A stretch of DNA of 53,300 nt from Thioclava dalianensis (GCF_000715505.1 NZ_JHEH01000023.1:1-53300), one strand, 5' to 3'; positions 43,677 through 51,201 are shown, numbered from the stretch's first letter. Made by a program: numbers and translations. Notes: generated from the letters alone by a model not told the origin.

Positions 43677-43984
43677 GGATTTGACCCTCTGTTCCGGTCC
43701 CGTTTTTTCTTCGAAAACCTGCGGCGGCGTTTGTAATATCTCAGCATTTCTTGGGTGATGATCGTGCGGACCCGGCCATGCTCCTCCGAGATCGCGTAGA
43801 AGATCCCTTCGACTGGCACGCGGAAGCGATAGATGAAGCCGCCGCCCGCAGCTGGCATGACGCGCTCAACCAGCTTGTCATCCTTTGCGCGGATCGCGCG
43901 CTCTATCGCCCGCACCAGCGTGAGCCCATCCACCGATGTGATGCCGCGCTCCCGCGCGCGCTGTGCTGGGTGGATCTCGTTCAT
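43673..43984 (-). CDS. Small basic early protein
   Basis: 103 residues from ATG 43984 (AAGGG 6-7 bases upstream). Residues ~45-80 are beta-rich (GGGFIYRFRVPVEGIFYAIS, then GRVRTIITQEM), and the end is a strongly basic tail (YYKRRRRFSKKKRDRNRG) suited to nucleic-acid binding. Joined to both neighbours by ATGA. No family recognised. It lies between replication genes and the PP-loop gene. Confidence 0.6.
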   Translation of the reverse strand: MNEIHPAQRARERGITSVDGLTLVRAIERAIRAKDDKLVERVMPAAGGGFIYRFRVPVEGIFYAISEEHGRVRTIITQEMLRYYKRRRRFSKKKRDRNRGSNP

Positions 43985-44556
43985 TTTTCGCCCTTTGACT
44001 CCCGCCGCGCCTCCGGCCACGAAACAGCGCTGCCAAGCAGCTCCTGCGACTGCGCGCGCCGCCGTTCGAGCGGGATCTCTCCGCCACGGGGCTCTCGGGT
44101 GTGGTCGATTTCTGGGCGCGACTTGATGCCGAACCCCAGAACCGCCTCGGCCACACGCACCGGCCCCATCTCGATTGCGGCTCGCTCCTCGATGTCGCCC
44201 GGGAGCGGGCGCTTGCGGCGCGCGGTGTTCTCGGCGGAGATCCACCACTGACAGGCCCGGGCGATAGCCCATGCGGGGTTTCCACGCAGCGCCGCGACCC
44301 AATCGGCAGCAATGGCCTCTTGCACCTGTGGCGGAATGTCGGCGGCGAAATAGTGCGTCAGGAGCGTTGCGATCCGCGCGGTGATCCATTTGGTCGGCGC
44401 GGGCCGCTTGAGCTCGTCCACCTGTGCGCGCAGCTGATCGGCCTCAGTCTTCGAACCGATCCGCTGCCCGCGAAAAGCCTGCGAGCAGGTTATGATGCGC
44501 GCCGCCGCTTCTGGGGTGACGACTTGCGCCCGCGCTGATGGAAGATTGGGGTCCAT
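43981..44556 (-). CDS. Probable replication accessory protein
   Basis: 191 residues from ATG 44556 (AAGGAG 7 bases upstream). The core KWITARIATLLTHYFAADIP, GNPAWAIARACQWWISAENT, RRKRPLPGDIEERA is a pattern seen downstream of DUF1376 genes in alphaproteobacterial prophages. I infer a helicase-loader or primosome role from that neighbourhood. Its first 113 bases overlap the end of the DUF1376 gene in another frame, which is unusually long. Confidence 0.6.
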   Translation of the reverse strand: MDPNLPSARAQVVTPEAAARIITCSQAFRGQRIGSKTEADQLRAQVDELKRPAPTKWITARIATLLTHYFAADIPPQVQEAIAADWVAALRGNPAWAIARACQWWISAENTARRKRPLPGDIEERAAIEMGPVRVAEAVLGFGIKSRPEIDHTREPRGGEIPLERRRAQSQELLGSAVSWPEARRESKGEK

Positions 44557-45298
44557 GGAGATCTCCTTCGGCAGGTTGGAGGGGAAGCGCCTGCTTTTCC
44601 GCTGCAAGACGGCGCATCGGCGCGGTGAAATATGAGAATTTGCTGGGAAGGCCGTCGCGCTTCGTCTGCATGCACTCGGCAATTGTGGTGAGGATTTCCT
44701 CGTGGCTCAGTCCAAGGTCGTTTGACCACCGCCCGGCCTCCAGCATGTCGGTCTGTGTGCCGAGCATTCGCCCGCCGTGGCCCGTGAGACCGGACACCGG
44801 ATCAGGGACGCCGATGGTCCGAAGGATCCGCTCGCGCCATGTGGCATCAGCTGATGGGGATTTCTCGCCTCGCGTGTGCGCGCGCGCACCACCACCACCT
44901 ACCTTTGACTCTGGTTCTGGCTGCTTTGGCGAATTTCTAGCGTTCGCTAGAGTCGCTTCGTTATATTTCAATGCTTTAGCTTTACCGCCGAGCGCGCCAT
45001 TCTCGGAATTAATTTCGGACTTGTTGCGCGCTTTCGTGAGTTCTTTGCGCAGGCGCTCATTCGATACCTTGCCGTTGCTGATCTCAAAATAGGGGCAGAT
45101 CGCCTCCCATATCTTCGGCCAGCCGCGCGAGATCCGCGCGACACGCTGTAGCTTTTTGTGGTCGTTCGGCAGGCTTCCGCCTCGCTGCCACATCGACATG
45201 AGTAGGAGGATGTAGGCGCCGACTTCGCGTGCATCGAGCTCTTGCACGTCAGCGATGAAGTCCGGCACCCATAGCTGCATGTATGGGGTTTTGCTCAT
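44444..45298 (-). CDS. DUF1376-type replication protein
   Basis: 284 residues. Residues ~5-95 match DUF1376: YMQLWVPDFIADVQELDARE, VGAYILLLMSMWQRGGSLP, then KLQRVARISRGWPKIWEAI, a winged-helix-like fold found in phage replication initiators. Residues ~115-150 are a low-complexity linker (PEPESKVGGGGARAHTR). The C-terminal part (~150-240) has LSHEEILTTIAECMQ and FSYFTAPMRRLAAE, resembling the helicase/primase contact part of similar proteins. AAGG lies 7-8 bases before ATG. The replication origin may lie within this gene, as in lambda O, but I see no clear iterons. Confidence 0.75.
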   Translation of the reverse strand: MSKTPYMQLWVPDFIADVQELDAREVGAYILLLMSMWQRGGSLPNDHKKLQRVARISRGWPKIWEAICPYFEISNGKVSNERLRKELTKARNKSEINSENGALGGKAKALKYNEATLANARNSPKQPEPESKVGGGGARAHTRGEKSPSADATWRERILRTIGVPDPVSGLTGHGGRMLGTQTDMLEAGRWSNDLGLSHEEILTTIAECMQTKRDGLPSKFSYFTAPMRRLAAEKQALPLQPAEGDLHGPQSSISAGASRHPRSGGAHHNLLAGFSRAADRFED

Positions 45299-45301
45299 TG
45301 G

Positions 45302-45667
45302 TTAGGCCTTTGCCAGCCACCAGCGATCCGTGATCGGTCTGATGCTCATATCTGGTTCTGAGGTGGCTTCCCCGCGGCTCCGCATCGCGTAGAGAACGTG
45401 TCTCACTCGTTCCGCGTTCGCCTCGATGTCGTGGCGCTTGCGCAGGATCTCGGGAATTTTTGGGGTGTGAACGCCGGGATAGTGCTGCAGGACATCCCGC
45501 AGCGGGGCAGTCAGGCGCTCTGATGGCGGAACGCGCGCGGGCTTCTTCTCGGTCCGATCCGCTAATTTCTGTTGCGGCGTCAAGAGATGCGCCGCCTCTG
45601 GGTTCCACGGTGTGAAAGGGATCGTCACCCGCTTCTTTGGTCTGTTGTCCTCGGTGCTAGCTGTCAT
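45302..45667 (-). CDS. Winged-helix-like hypothetical protein
   Basis: 121 residues. The N-terminal half is disordered and Pro-rich. Residues ~55-110 (LRDVLQHYPGVHTPKIPEIL, ERVRHVLYAMRSRGEAT) read as a winged helix, as in small phage regulators. GAGGT lies 5 bases before ATG. It overlaps RusA by 11 bases and could assist replication initiation with the DUF1376 protein, which is inference. Confidence 0.6.
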   Translation of the reverse strand: MTASTEDNRPKKRVTIPFTPWNPEAAHLLTPQQKLADRTEKKPARVPPSERLTAPLRDVLQHYPGVHTPKIPEILRKRHDIEANAERVRHVLYAMRSRGEATSEPDMSIRPITDRWWLAKA

Positions 45668-46055
45668 GCTCGACCTCGCGTGACAGAGTCACTTCGACGC
45701 GCGCGGCCTTTCGGCCTTCGGCTGGATCAAGGATTGGTGGTTGTGGCCGGAACAGATAATCATCGACGCCAATCGCGTGAGCGATCGCATCGAGACCGGA
45801 TTTCATGCGCGATGTCAGGTTGTCTCGGTCATATGGGAAGTTTCCCGGCGGTACGAAGCGCATGGAAACCGTGATCGGGCTGCCATCATGTTTAATGCGC
45901 CGGATGCCCTGAGCAACCAGTTCTTGACCAGCATGCGTCTTGTATGCCTTGCGCGCCCGGTGCAGCTGCATTGGGTGCTGCTTCTTGTTCGGTGATAGGC
46001 AATGCCCGGGAAAGGGCAGGGTGACGGTGAAGGGCAGGGTCTTGATGATCGCCAT
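45657..46055 (-). CDS. rusA: RusA-like Holliday-junction resolvase
   Basis: 132 residues, usual for the family. PYDRDNLTSRMKSGLDAIAH (75-94) holds the conserved Asp76, Asp78 and Asp89, and GVDDY (96-100) adds Asp98/Asp99, forming the metal-binding set. The N-terminal strand with CLSPNKKQHP is also typical. It resolves branched DNA made in replication or recombination before packaging. The ATG shares a base with the Cro stop (TGATG). Confidence 0.82.
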   Translation of the reverse strand: MAIIKTLPFTVTLPFPGHCLSPNKKQHPMQLHRARKAYKTHAGQELVAQGIRRIKHDGSPITVSMRFVPPGNFPYDRDNLTSRMKSGLDAIAHAIGVDDYLFRPQPPILDPAEGRKAARVEVTLSREVEHDS

Positions 46056-46294
46056 CAGATCTGCCCCGCACGCGGCACGAAGTCGGCGCGGTCGTATTGC
46101 ACCCCAGCGCTGTCAGCGAGAGCGAACAGCCGCGAAAGCTGAGTGCTCTTGATCACGCCGGACCGCCCGCCTTTGTCGAATGTCATGACCCAGCGTTGAA
46201 CAGTGGATCGGTGGAGCCCGAGCGATTCGGAGACCTTTGTCGGGCCTCCCAAATTTTCGATCAGAGCCTTTGCTGCTTCGAGTTGGTCTGCCAT
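46055..46294 (-). CDS. Cro-like repressor of the lysogeny switch
   Basis: 79 residues from ATG 46294 (GGGGA 5-6 bases upstream). The helix-turn-helix is GGPTKVSESLGLHRSTVQRW (16-35 region), with a C-terminal helix containing STQLSRLFALADSAGV. Small proteins of this type are first genes of leftward early operons opposite a repressor. An earlier in-frame ATG at 46345 lies in the promoter region and would add basic residues. It likely shuts off the repressor promoter during lytic growth. Confidence 0.75.
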   Translation of the reverse strand: MADQLEAAKALIENLGGPTKVSESLGLHRSTVQRWVMTFDKGGRSGVIKSTQLSRLFALADSAGVQYDRADFVPRAGQI

Positions 46295-46460
46295 AGAGTC
46301 CCCGTTGTTTCTGCTCTTGGTAGAATAGACACGTATGTGCAGCATTGTGTATCTGTTTTAGGAACTCTTGATCAACAACTAAAGATGCTTATTTCGCAAC
46401 TATGTTTTTTGATGCCATGATAGGCCTGTAACTGAGGCCCGTATTTTTCGAGGAAAACTA
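46295..46460. promoter_or_regulatory. Divergent repressor/Cro control region
   Basis: 166 non-coding bases between divergent regulators. CAACTA occurs twice in the same orientation, at 46376-46381 and 46397-46402, exactly 21 bases apart (two helical turns), and GCAACTAT recurs at the 41518-41536 palindrome. For the leftward promoter a candidate is TTGATC-N17-ATACAC on the minus strand. For the rightward promoter no single box is convincing. Repressor translation starts from GAGGA 7-8 bases before ATG 46461. Confidence 0.6.
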
Positions 46461-47090
46461 ATGAACGAGATTGAAGACTGGTGCCGTAGCGCGATGGCGC
46501 ATGCCGACATGAACCAGACGGATCTGGCCGCCGCGCTGGAGCGGGAAACCGGCATTCGGACGCAAAAGAGCAAGATATCAAAGATGCTCAACGGCAGCCG
46601 CGAGTTTCTGGCAAAGGAAATGCTCGCCATCGCAAAGATCACTGGCTACCCCCTGCCGAACGCGCATCTTTCGACGGCGCAGACCAAATATGCCGTCACG
46701 GCTGGGGGTGTGATTACGCATTTGGAGGCTGGTTTGCTGCCTGACATCGTGATTCCTGCCATAATCAGGGGGCATGACTTGTGTGCCGCGATCATCGCCA
46801 GCGAGAACATTACGCCCGCATGGGAGCGCGGGACGGTCGTGTTCTACGACGAGAATCGCGATGGTGTAGATCCGGAAGATCTCGGTAAACCTTGCATCGC
46901 GCAGATCGAGGGCGGTCAGACGATGATCGGGACCGTCCGCAATGGATCGGAGCCCGGGCTGTTCCATATCCACGCTCTGTCCCGGTGGTACGAATCGGTG
47001 TTTGACCAAAAGTTGGCCTCGTGCAGCAAAATTGTTGTCGCTGTTCCGCCAGAGCTGGCGTTAACCTCTGGCGGCGATAGTATCCAATAA
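46461..47090 (+). CDS. Phage repressor, HTH plus LexA-like sensor domain
   Basis: 209 residues. The N-terminal HTH (~10-60: MNQTDLAAALERETGIRTQK, SKISKMLNGSRE) is XRE-like. A C-terminal S24-like fold follows: ASENITPAWERGTVVFYDEN and LGKPCIAQIEGGQTMIGTV. An Ala-Gly pair (AVTAGGV near 77-83) sits where a cleavage site would be. The position of the usual catalytic Lys seems to be Met (GGQTMIG), so self-cleavage may be lost and induction may use another route. Maintains lysogeny by acting on the operators next to it. Confidence 0.8.
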   Translation: MNEIEDWCRSAMAHADMNQTDLAAALERETGIRTQKSKISKMLNGSREFLAKEMLAIAKITGYPLPNAHLSTAQTKYAVTAGGVITHLEAGLLPDIVIPAIIRGHDLCAAIIASENITPAWERGTVVFYDENRDGVDPEDLGKPCIAQIEGGQTMIGTVRNGSEPGLFHIHALSRWYESVFDQKLASCSKIVVAVPPELALTSGGDSIQ

Positions 47091-47103
47091 AGAAACTTTT
47101 GCA

Positions 47104-47132
47104 TTGACCGGATGAAGTCCTGCGCCTAATGT
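47104..47132 (+). promoter_or_regulatory. Candidate sigma-70 promoter after the repressor
   Basis: TTGACC (47104-47109), a 17-base spacer, then TAATGT (47127-47132). It is flanked by two similar 13-mers, CCAATAAAGAAAC (47084-47096) and CCAAATAAGGAAC (47135-47147), the second lying in an inverted repeat TTCC-N6-GGAA. The arrangement suggests a regulated promoter for the membrane protein and NYN gene. Confidence 0.5.
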
Positions 47133-47160
47133 TTCCAAATAAGGAACAGGAGCAGCAGAT

Positions 47161-47475
47161 ATGAACCCGGAAAACAGACCGCCGCGCAACCCTGCCGTGA
47201 TGTCACAGGAGGTTGCGCGGCGTCTCTTGCATAGCGAGACCCGCAGCCACATTTCCCGCGCGACCAAGGAGGAGGCGATTCACTGCCTCGTCAATCATGG
47301 TGCCGGGCGCTGCGACTATGACCTAGCCCGTCAGGCCAGAATGGAATTGGAGCGCGAGCGCGGTTGCATGCCGAGCTGGTTTGCGCCGGTCGCAGCCGGA
47401 ATGTTCGGCGGCTCCATCAGCATGATCGTCATTCAGTTTCTGATCATCATCGATCCCTTGTCGCTGTTGCGGTGA
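47161..47475 (+). CDS. Small membrane protein beside the repressor
   Basis: 104 residues. A polar, helical N-terminal part (MSQEVARRLLHSETRSHISR, YDLARQARMELERERGC) is followed by one hydrophobic segment near the C-terminus (VAAGMFGGSISMIVIQFLII), so a tail-anchored inner-membrane protein is likely. Unrecognised. AGGAG lies 9 bases before ATG. Being next to the repressor and behind its own promoter, it is probably made in the lysogen and may alter superinfection. That is inference. Confidence 0.6.
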   Translation: MNPENRPPRNPAVMSQEVARRLLHSETRSHISRATKEEAIHCLVNHGAGRCDYDLARQARMELERERGCMPSWFAPVAAGMFGGSISMIVIQFLIIIDPLSLLR

Positions 47476-47515
47476 GCCATCGGTGTGCGCCCTCGCGGGG
47501 GCGTCATCCGATGGC
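47476..47515 (+). other. Long structured RNA hairpin before the NYN gene
   Basis: GCCATCGG (47476-47483) pairs perfectly with CCGATGGC (47508-47515). Inside, CGCCC (47488-47492) pairs with GGGCG (47499-47503). Together they form a nearly continuous 40-base stem-loop starting right at the stop of the membrane-protein gene. No U-run follows, so it is more a processing or regulatory element than a terminator. Confidence 0.5.
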
Positions 47516-47553
47516 AGCAAGCTATCATTCGACAAATAAATTTAGAGGGAATG

Positions 47554-48087
47554 ATGTCTGACAAGAATAGAGTCGCGATGATCGTTGACGGGGCAAATAC
47601 CTTTTCCGCAGCGCGCGCATCATGCTTTGGCATCGACTGGAGCAAGGTCTATGCGGCTTATCACAACCGCTACAATTGCCTTGCTCGGTACTATGCGACT
47701 GGTACGCGCCCAGACGATGATCACCACAATCCAATCGCGAAGCTGCTCGATTGGCTGGAGTATAATGGATTCCGCGTCGTGCGTCGCGCCGGGAAAGAGT
47801 TCATCTCTGATGATGGGCATGTCAGCCTGCGCGATGCAGATGTGCGGGTTGATATCACGCTGATTGCCGTTGGCATGATCGGGCGTGTTGATGAAATCCA
47901 CCTGTGGACCGGCGACGGCGCCTATGTGCCGCTTGTCGAAGCGTTGCAGCGTGCTGGGATCCGGGTGTCCGTCATTTCGACCATTGCAGCTGCATCCGAC
48001 AAGCTGCGCCGGGCCTGCGACGACTTTATAGATCTCGACAAAAACCGCGAACTCTTCGCCCGGGAGGCCGTCGAAGAGAATGCGTGA
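47554..48087 (+). CDS. NYN (LabA/DUF88-like) domain protein
   Basis: 177 residues from ATG 47554. The tandem ATG at 47551 is only one base from the ribosome site AGAGGG. VAMIVDGANTF (7-17) and VRVDITLIAVGM, then IHLWTGDGAYVPLVEALQRA and GIRVSVISTIAAASDKLRRA follow the NYN order of the PIN nuclease superfamily. First Asp and GD are kept. The usual second Asp of GDxDF is Ala (GDGAY), and the ALD-type Asp looks lost. It may be an RNase with reduced or altered activity, or an RNA-binding relic. Expressed from the repressor-side operon. Confidence 0.75.
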   Translation: MSDKNRVAMIVDGANTFSAARASCFGIDWSKVYAAYHNRYNCLARYYATGTRPDDDHHNPIAKLLDWLEYNGFRVVRRAGKEFISDDGHVSLRDADVRVDITLIAVGMIGRVDEIHLWTGDGAYVPLVEALQRAGIRVSVISTIAAASDKLRRACDDFIDLDKNRELFAREAVEENA

Positions 48088-48460
48088 GCCGACCCCCATC
48101 ATGGAACTTTACGCGTGGCACCGCGCCGCGCTGGCCGGTGAGGATCCGCCGCTCCATGACGGCCAGCCAGAATGCGGCTGGTTCAAGACCAAGCTGGTCA
48201 AGGGGGGGCCTTGGGTTGCGGCGCGGATTTGGGTCGAGCGCGAGATCGATCCAGAGACCGGCGAACTGGCTCAGCCGGAAACCTATCGGTGCGAGATCGA
48301 CGGGGAACGGCGCAATGCGGAAAACGCATGGAGCCGCGTTTGCAAGAACCCGATCACACGCGGCGAACATGACGCCCTGATCGCAATGAAAGAGACGCTG
48401 CCCGAGATGCGGGCAGTGATGAAGGAAATTGATCTCACAAAGGAACCGATGCGACCATGA
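48080..48460 (+). CDS. Hypothetical protein of the recombination operon
   Basis: 126 residues. Contains MELYAWHRAALAGEDPPLHD and CGWFKTKLVKGGPWVAARIW, VEREIDPETGEL, a recurring hypothetical protein of alphaproteobacterial phages lying before RecT genes. ATG 48080 overlaps the NYN stop by 8 bases. The alternative ATG 48101 has no ribosome site. No nuclease motif is visible, so I do not call it the RecT partner. Confidence 0.6.
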   Translation: MREPTPIMELYAWHRAALAGEDPPLHDGQPECGWFKTKLVKGGPWVAARIWVEREIDPETGELAQPETYRCEIDGERRNAENAWSRVCKNPITRGEHDALIAMKETLPEMRAVMKEIDLTKEPMRP

Positions 48461-49305
48461 CATCCCATGAAACCCTGCCCGACCGGGGCCACAACAACCC
48501 GCCCGAGATCCTGCCCGTCCTGCCGCCCGTCAAATCGGCTGGCGAGCTCGAAGACAAGGTTGAAGCTGCGAAAGCCGAAGCCGCGAAGCAGGCCGATCCG
48601 CCCCCCTATGACGTGACCGCCCATGCCACGCTGGGCAACAACGTGATGGCGTTCTGCGATGCCTGCGGAGCATGGAAGGATCTCAAGGAGATCACCACGA
48701 AAGAGCAATCCGAACGCCTGACTGACTTCGTGACCGGCGCGCGTGGGCTCTACAAGAAGGTCGAGGAACAGCGCAAGGCCGACAAGAAGATCCACGATGA
48801 TCGCGGCAAGGAAGTGCAAAAGGCATACACCTCGCTCACCGCGAAGCTGGAAAAGGTCGCTGACGACATGAAGGCGATGCAGGCGATTTGGATCTCGAAG
48901 GAGAACGAGCGTATCGCCGCCGAGCAGGCTGCCGCGCGGGCCGAGGCAGAGGCCAAGCTCGAAGAGGCTCGCCGCGCCGCCGCCGCGGCTGAGACGCGCA
49001 ATGACGTGTCGGGCGAGGTCGATGCCGCTGACGCGATCAAGGAAGCCGAGAAGGCGGTGAAATCTGCCTCCAAGGCGAAGACCGCGAAGGCGGGCAGCGC
49101 GACCGGCGCAGGCCGCTCGATGTCGCTGCGCAAAGTCTATGAATGCGAGATCACGAACATCAATCACGCATTCATGGCGTTCCGCGAGAATCCAGAGGTT
49201 GCCGAGCTCCTGACACGGCTCGCGAACGCGGAAGTGCGCTCCCAGAAGGGCGAGAAAGTCGCGCCCGCTGGCTTCAAGCTCAATGAGAAAAAGGTGGCAG
49301 CATGA
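48457..49305 (+). CDS. Coiled-coil protein preceding RecT
   Basis: 282 residues. It begins GHNNPPE, as in several phage proteins next to recombinases. Residues ~85-205 are one long charged coiled coil with Ala-rich repeats (AAEQAAARAEAEAKLEEARR). The C-terminus (YECEITNINHAFMAFRENPE) is globular. Both ends overlap neighbours as ATGA. A role in single-strand annealing or a DNA-end complex with RecT is inferred from position. Confidence 0.65.
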   Translation: MTSHETLPDRGHNNPPEILPVLPPVKSAGELEDKVEAAKAEAAKQADPPPYDVTAHATLGNNVMAFCDACGAWKDLKEITTKEQSERLTDFVTGARGLYKKVEEQRKADKKIHDDRGKEVQKAYTSLTAKLEKVADDMKAMQAIWISKENERIAAEQAAARAEAEAKLEEARRAAAAAETRNDVSGEVDAADAIKEAEKAVKSASKAKTAKAGSATGAGRSMSLRKVYECEITNINHAFMAFRENPEVAELLTRLANAEVRSQKGEKVAPAGFKLNEKKVAA

Positions 49306-50504
49306 GCATGAACCTTACAAAAACACCGCTCCGCCAAGTCAGCAATGTGCAGGGGCTCTTGAAGAATGAAGGGGCCCGCGATCAGCTGGCAGCCGTCGCG
49401 GCGAAGCACCTCACCCCAGAGCGCATGATGCGCGTGGTGGCGAATGCGATCCGCACGACGCCGAAGCTGCAACAGTGCGAGCCGATCTCCTTCCTGGGCG
49501 CGATGATGCAATGTGCCTCGCTCGGGCTCGAACCGAACACGATCTTGGGCCATGCCTATCTCGTTCCGTTCGACAACAAGCGCAAGAACATCACAGAGGT
49601 TCAGGTGATCGTCGGATACAAGGGGCTGATCGATCTTGCACGCCGTTCCGGTCATATCACCTCGATCTCCGCGAACATCCACTACAGCGATGACAAGCTC
49701 TGGCTCTACGAGGAAGGGACGGATGCCAAGCTGCGTCACCAGCCCGGCCCGCAGCAGGGCGAAAAGCTCGATGCCTACGCGATCGCGCAGTTCAAGGATG
49801 GTGGCCATGCCTATGTGGTCCTGCCGTGGGCGCACATCATGAAGATCCGCGACGGGTCGCAGGGCTATCAGTCGGCGGTGCGCTACGGGAAGGAGAAGAC
49901 GCACCCGTGGGTGGCCTATGAGGACGAGATGGCGAAGAAGACCGCCATCCGTGCGCTATCCAAATATCTCCCGCTCTCCGTCGAGTTCCGCGATGCTGTC
50001 GAGATCGATGAAAACCGCGCTGACTATGCCGCGTTCGCAATGGATCCGACCGATGGCGTGACGATCAATATGGATGGCGAGATCGAGGACGAGTCCGACG
50101 AACCAGAGAAGGAAGAGCAGCGTTCTGCCGAAAAGACCAAGGCCGAACCAAAGATGCGCGACGTGACCCCGGAACAGGACGCCGCGCCGAAGGACGAGCA
50201 GAAAGAAGAGCGCAAACCTGCCGCCAAGAAGCAGGAGAGCGCGCCCGAGGCTGATCAAGATCCCGAGCCCGAGCATGATGACGGCGGTTTGAAGCATTCC
50301 AAACGGGGCAAGGAGGAGCCTGAGAAAGATCTCTCGTGGGCGCTCCAGCTGCGCAACAAGATCGGTGGCGATCTTCTCGATGGTGATGTCGATACCGTCC
50401 TCAAACAGCACGAGGAAGGTATCAAGCGCGCCGAGGTCGAGGCCCCTGAGATCCACGCCTCGATCATGGAGGAAGTGCAGTTCTATCGGGATCAGGGGGC
50501 ATAA
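49302..50504 (+). CDS. recT: RecT-family single-strand annealing protein
   Basis: 400 residues. Residues ~25-245 match RecT: LTPERMMRVVANAIRTTPKL, FLGAMMQCASLGLEPNTILG, HAYLVPFDNK, VQVIVGYKGLIDLARRSGHI and the KTAIRALSKYLPLS end. Residues ~255-340 are an acidic, Lys/Glu-rich low-complexity extension absent from E. coli RecT, followed by a short helical C-terminus (LLDGDVDTVLKQHEEGIKRA). AAGGTGG precedes ATG. It pairs complementary single strands in phage recombination. The usual exonuclease partner is not seen in the window. Confidence 0.85.
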   Translation: MSMNLTKTPLRQVSNVQGLLKNEGARDQLAAVAAKHLTPERMMRVVANAIRTTPKLQQCEPISFLGAMMQCASLGLEPNTILGHAYLVPFDNKRKNITEVQVIVGYKGLIDLARRSGHITSISANIHYSDDKLWLYEEGTDAKLRHQPGPQQGEKLDAYAIAQFKDGGHAYVVLPWAHIMKIRDGSQGYQSAVRYGKEKTHPWVAYEDEMAKKTAIRALSKYLPLSVEFRDAVEIDENRADYAAFAMDPTDGVTINMDGEIEDESDEPEKEEQRSAEKTKAEPKMRDVTPEQDAAPKDEQKEERKPAAKKQESAPEADQDPEPEHDDGGLKHSKRGKEEPEKDLSWALQLRNKIGGDLLDGDVDTVLKQHEEGIKRAEVEAPEIHASIMEEVQFYRDQGA

Positions 50505-50894
50505 GTGGAGGGGCGCAAGCGAAAGCGCCTCACGAAGTGGCAGAGGGCAGACGTTCTGCAAGCGAACGGCTACCTCTGCTACCTCTGCGAGGAGAGGATC
50601 AATTCGGCCCGCGAGGATTGGGAAGTCGAACACGTCATCCCGTTCGCTCTGGGTGGTGCCGATGATCCGTCGAACATGCGCCCCGTTCACTGCCACTGCC
50701 ACAAAGAGAAAACCAAGACCGATGTAACCCGGATCGCGAAGGCGAAGCGGGTGAAGAAAAAGCACGACGGCACTTTCCGCCCGACGCGGAATCCGGTGCC
50801 GGGGTCAAAGGCTACGGGTCTGAAAAAGATGCTCGACGGCTCGGTGATCGACCGTGCCACGGGCCGAGTAATCAAGCAGGGATGGAAGAAATGA
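50505..50894 (+). CDS. HNH endonuclease
   Basis: 129 residues with a GTG start directly after the RecT stop (AGGGGG 6 bases upstream). CYLC (25-28) plus HCHCH near 62-66 form the zinc site. VEHVIPFALGG (41-51) carries the HNH His43, and DDPSNMRPVHC the Asn57. The last ~55 residues are very basic (RIAKAKRVKKKHDGTFRP). It may act in recombination in place of an exonuclease, or in DNA packaging. Which of the two is open. Confidence 0.78.
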   Translation: MEGRKRKRLTKWQRADVLQANGYLCYLCEERINSAREDWEVEHVIPFALGGADDPSNMRPVHCHCHKEKTKTDVTRIAKAKRVKKKHDGTFRPTRNPVPGSKATGLKKMLDGSVIDRATGRVIKQGWKK

Positions 50895-51139
50895 CCGCAC
50901 GCCTCAAAGCGAAGCACATGGCGATAGAGTTCAGGATCTGGGCCATATGCAACCCCATTGGCTGGGACATCACCATGAAGGAAGTGGCGCAGCGCCTTGG
51001 CATCAGCCAGCGCGCAGTTCTGCACGCGGCGCGGCGCAAAGACTGGTGCAGTCGGTTTCGCGCCCACCAGACCGACTACATCGGCAAGTTCGTGGATCAC
51101 GAGATCGACGCAATCGACCGTATGATGGGTGCAGCATGA
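50891..51139 (+). CDS. Small helix-turn-helix protein
   Basis: 82 residues from ATG 50891, overlapping the HNH stop as ATGA. The in-frame ATG at 50882 is alternative. The HTH is TMKEVAQRLGISQRAVLHAA (~28-47), with a preceding helix FRIWAICNPIG and a following basic stretch. Probably DNA-binding, perhaps a regulator of the recombination operon. No family name given. Confidence 0.65.
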   Translation: MTARLKAKHMAIEFRIWAICNPIGWDITMKEVAQRLGISQRAVLHAARRKDWCSRFRAHQTDYIGKFVDHEIDAIDRMMGAA

Positions 51140-51189
51140 CTACGACAAATCCGCGCTGGGGATGGGCTGATGAAGCTAGAGAGCGGTGA
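51136..51189 (+). CDS. Possible 17-residue peptide
   Basis: ATG overlaps the HTH-gene stop as ATGA and encodes MTTTNPRWGWADEARER. There is no independent ribosome site. It may just carry ribosomes toward the next gene at 51202 (GAGGTGAT, 7 bases before ATG). Confidence 0.25.
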   Translation: MTTTNPRWGWADEARER

Positions 51190-51201
51190 GGTGATCCCGC
51201 T

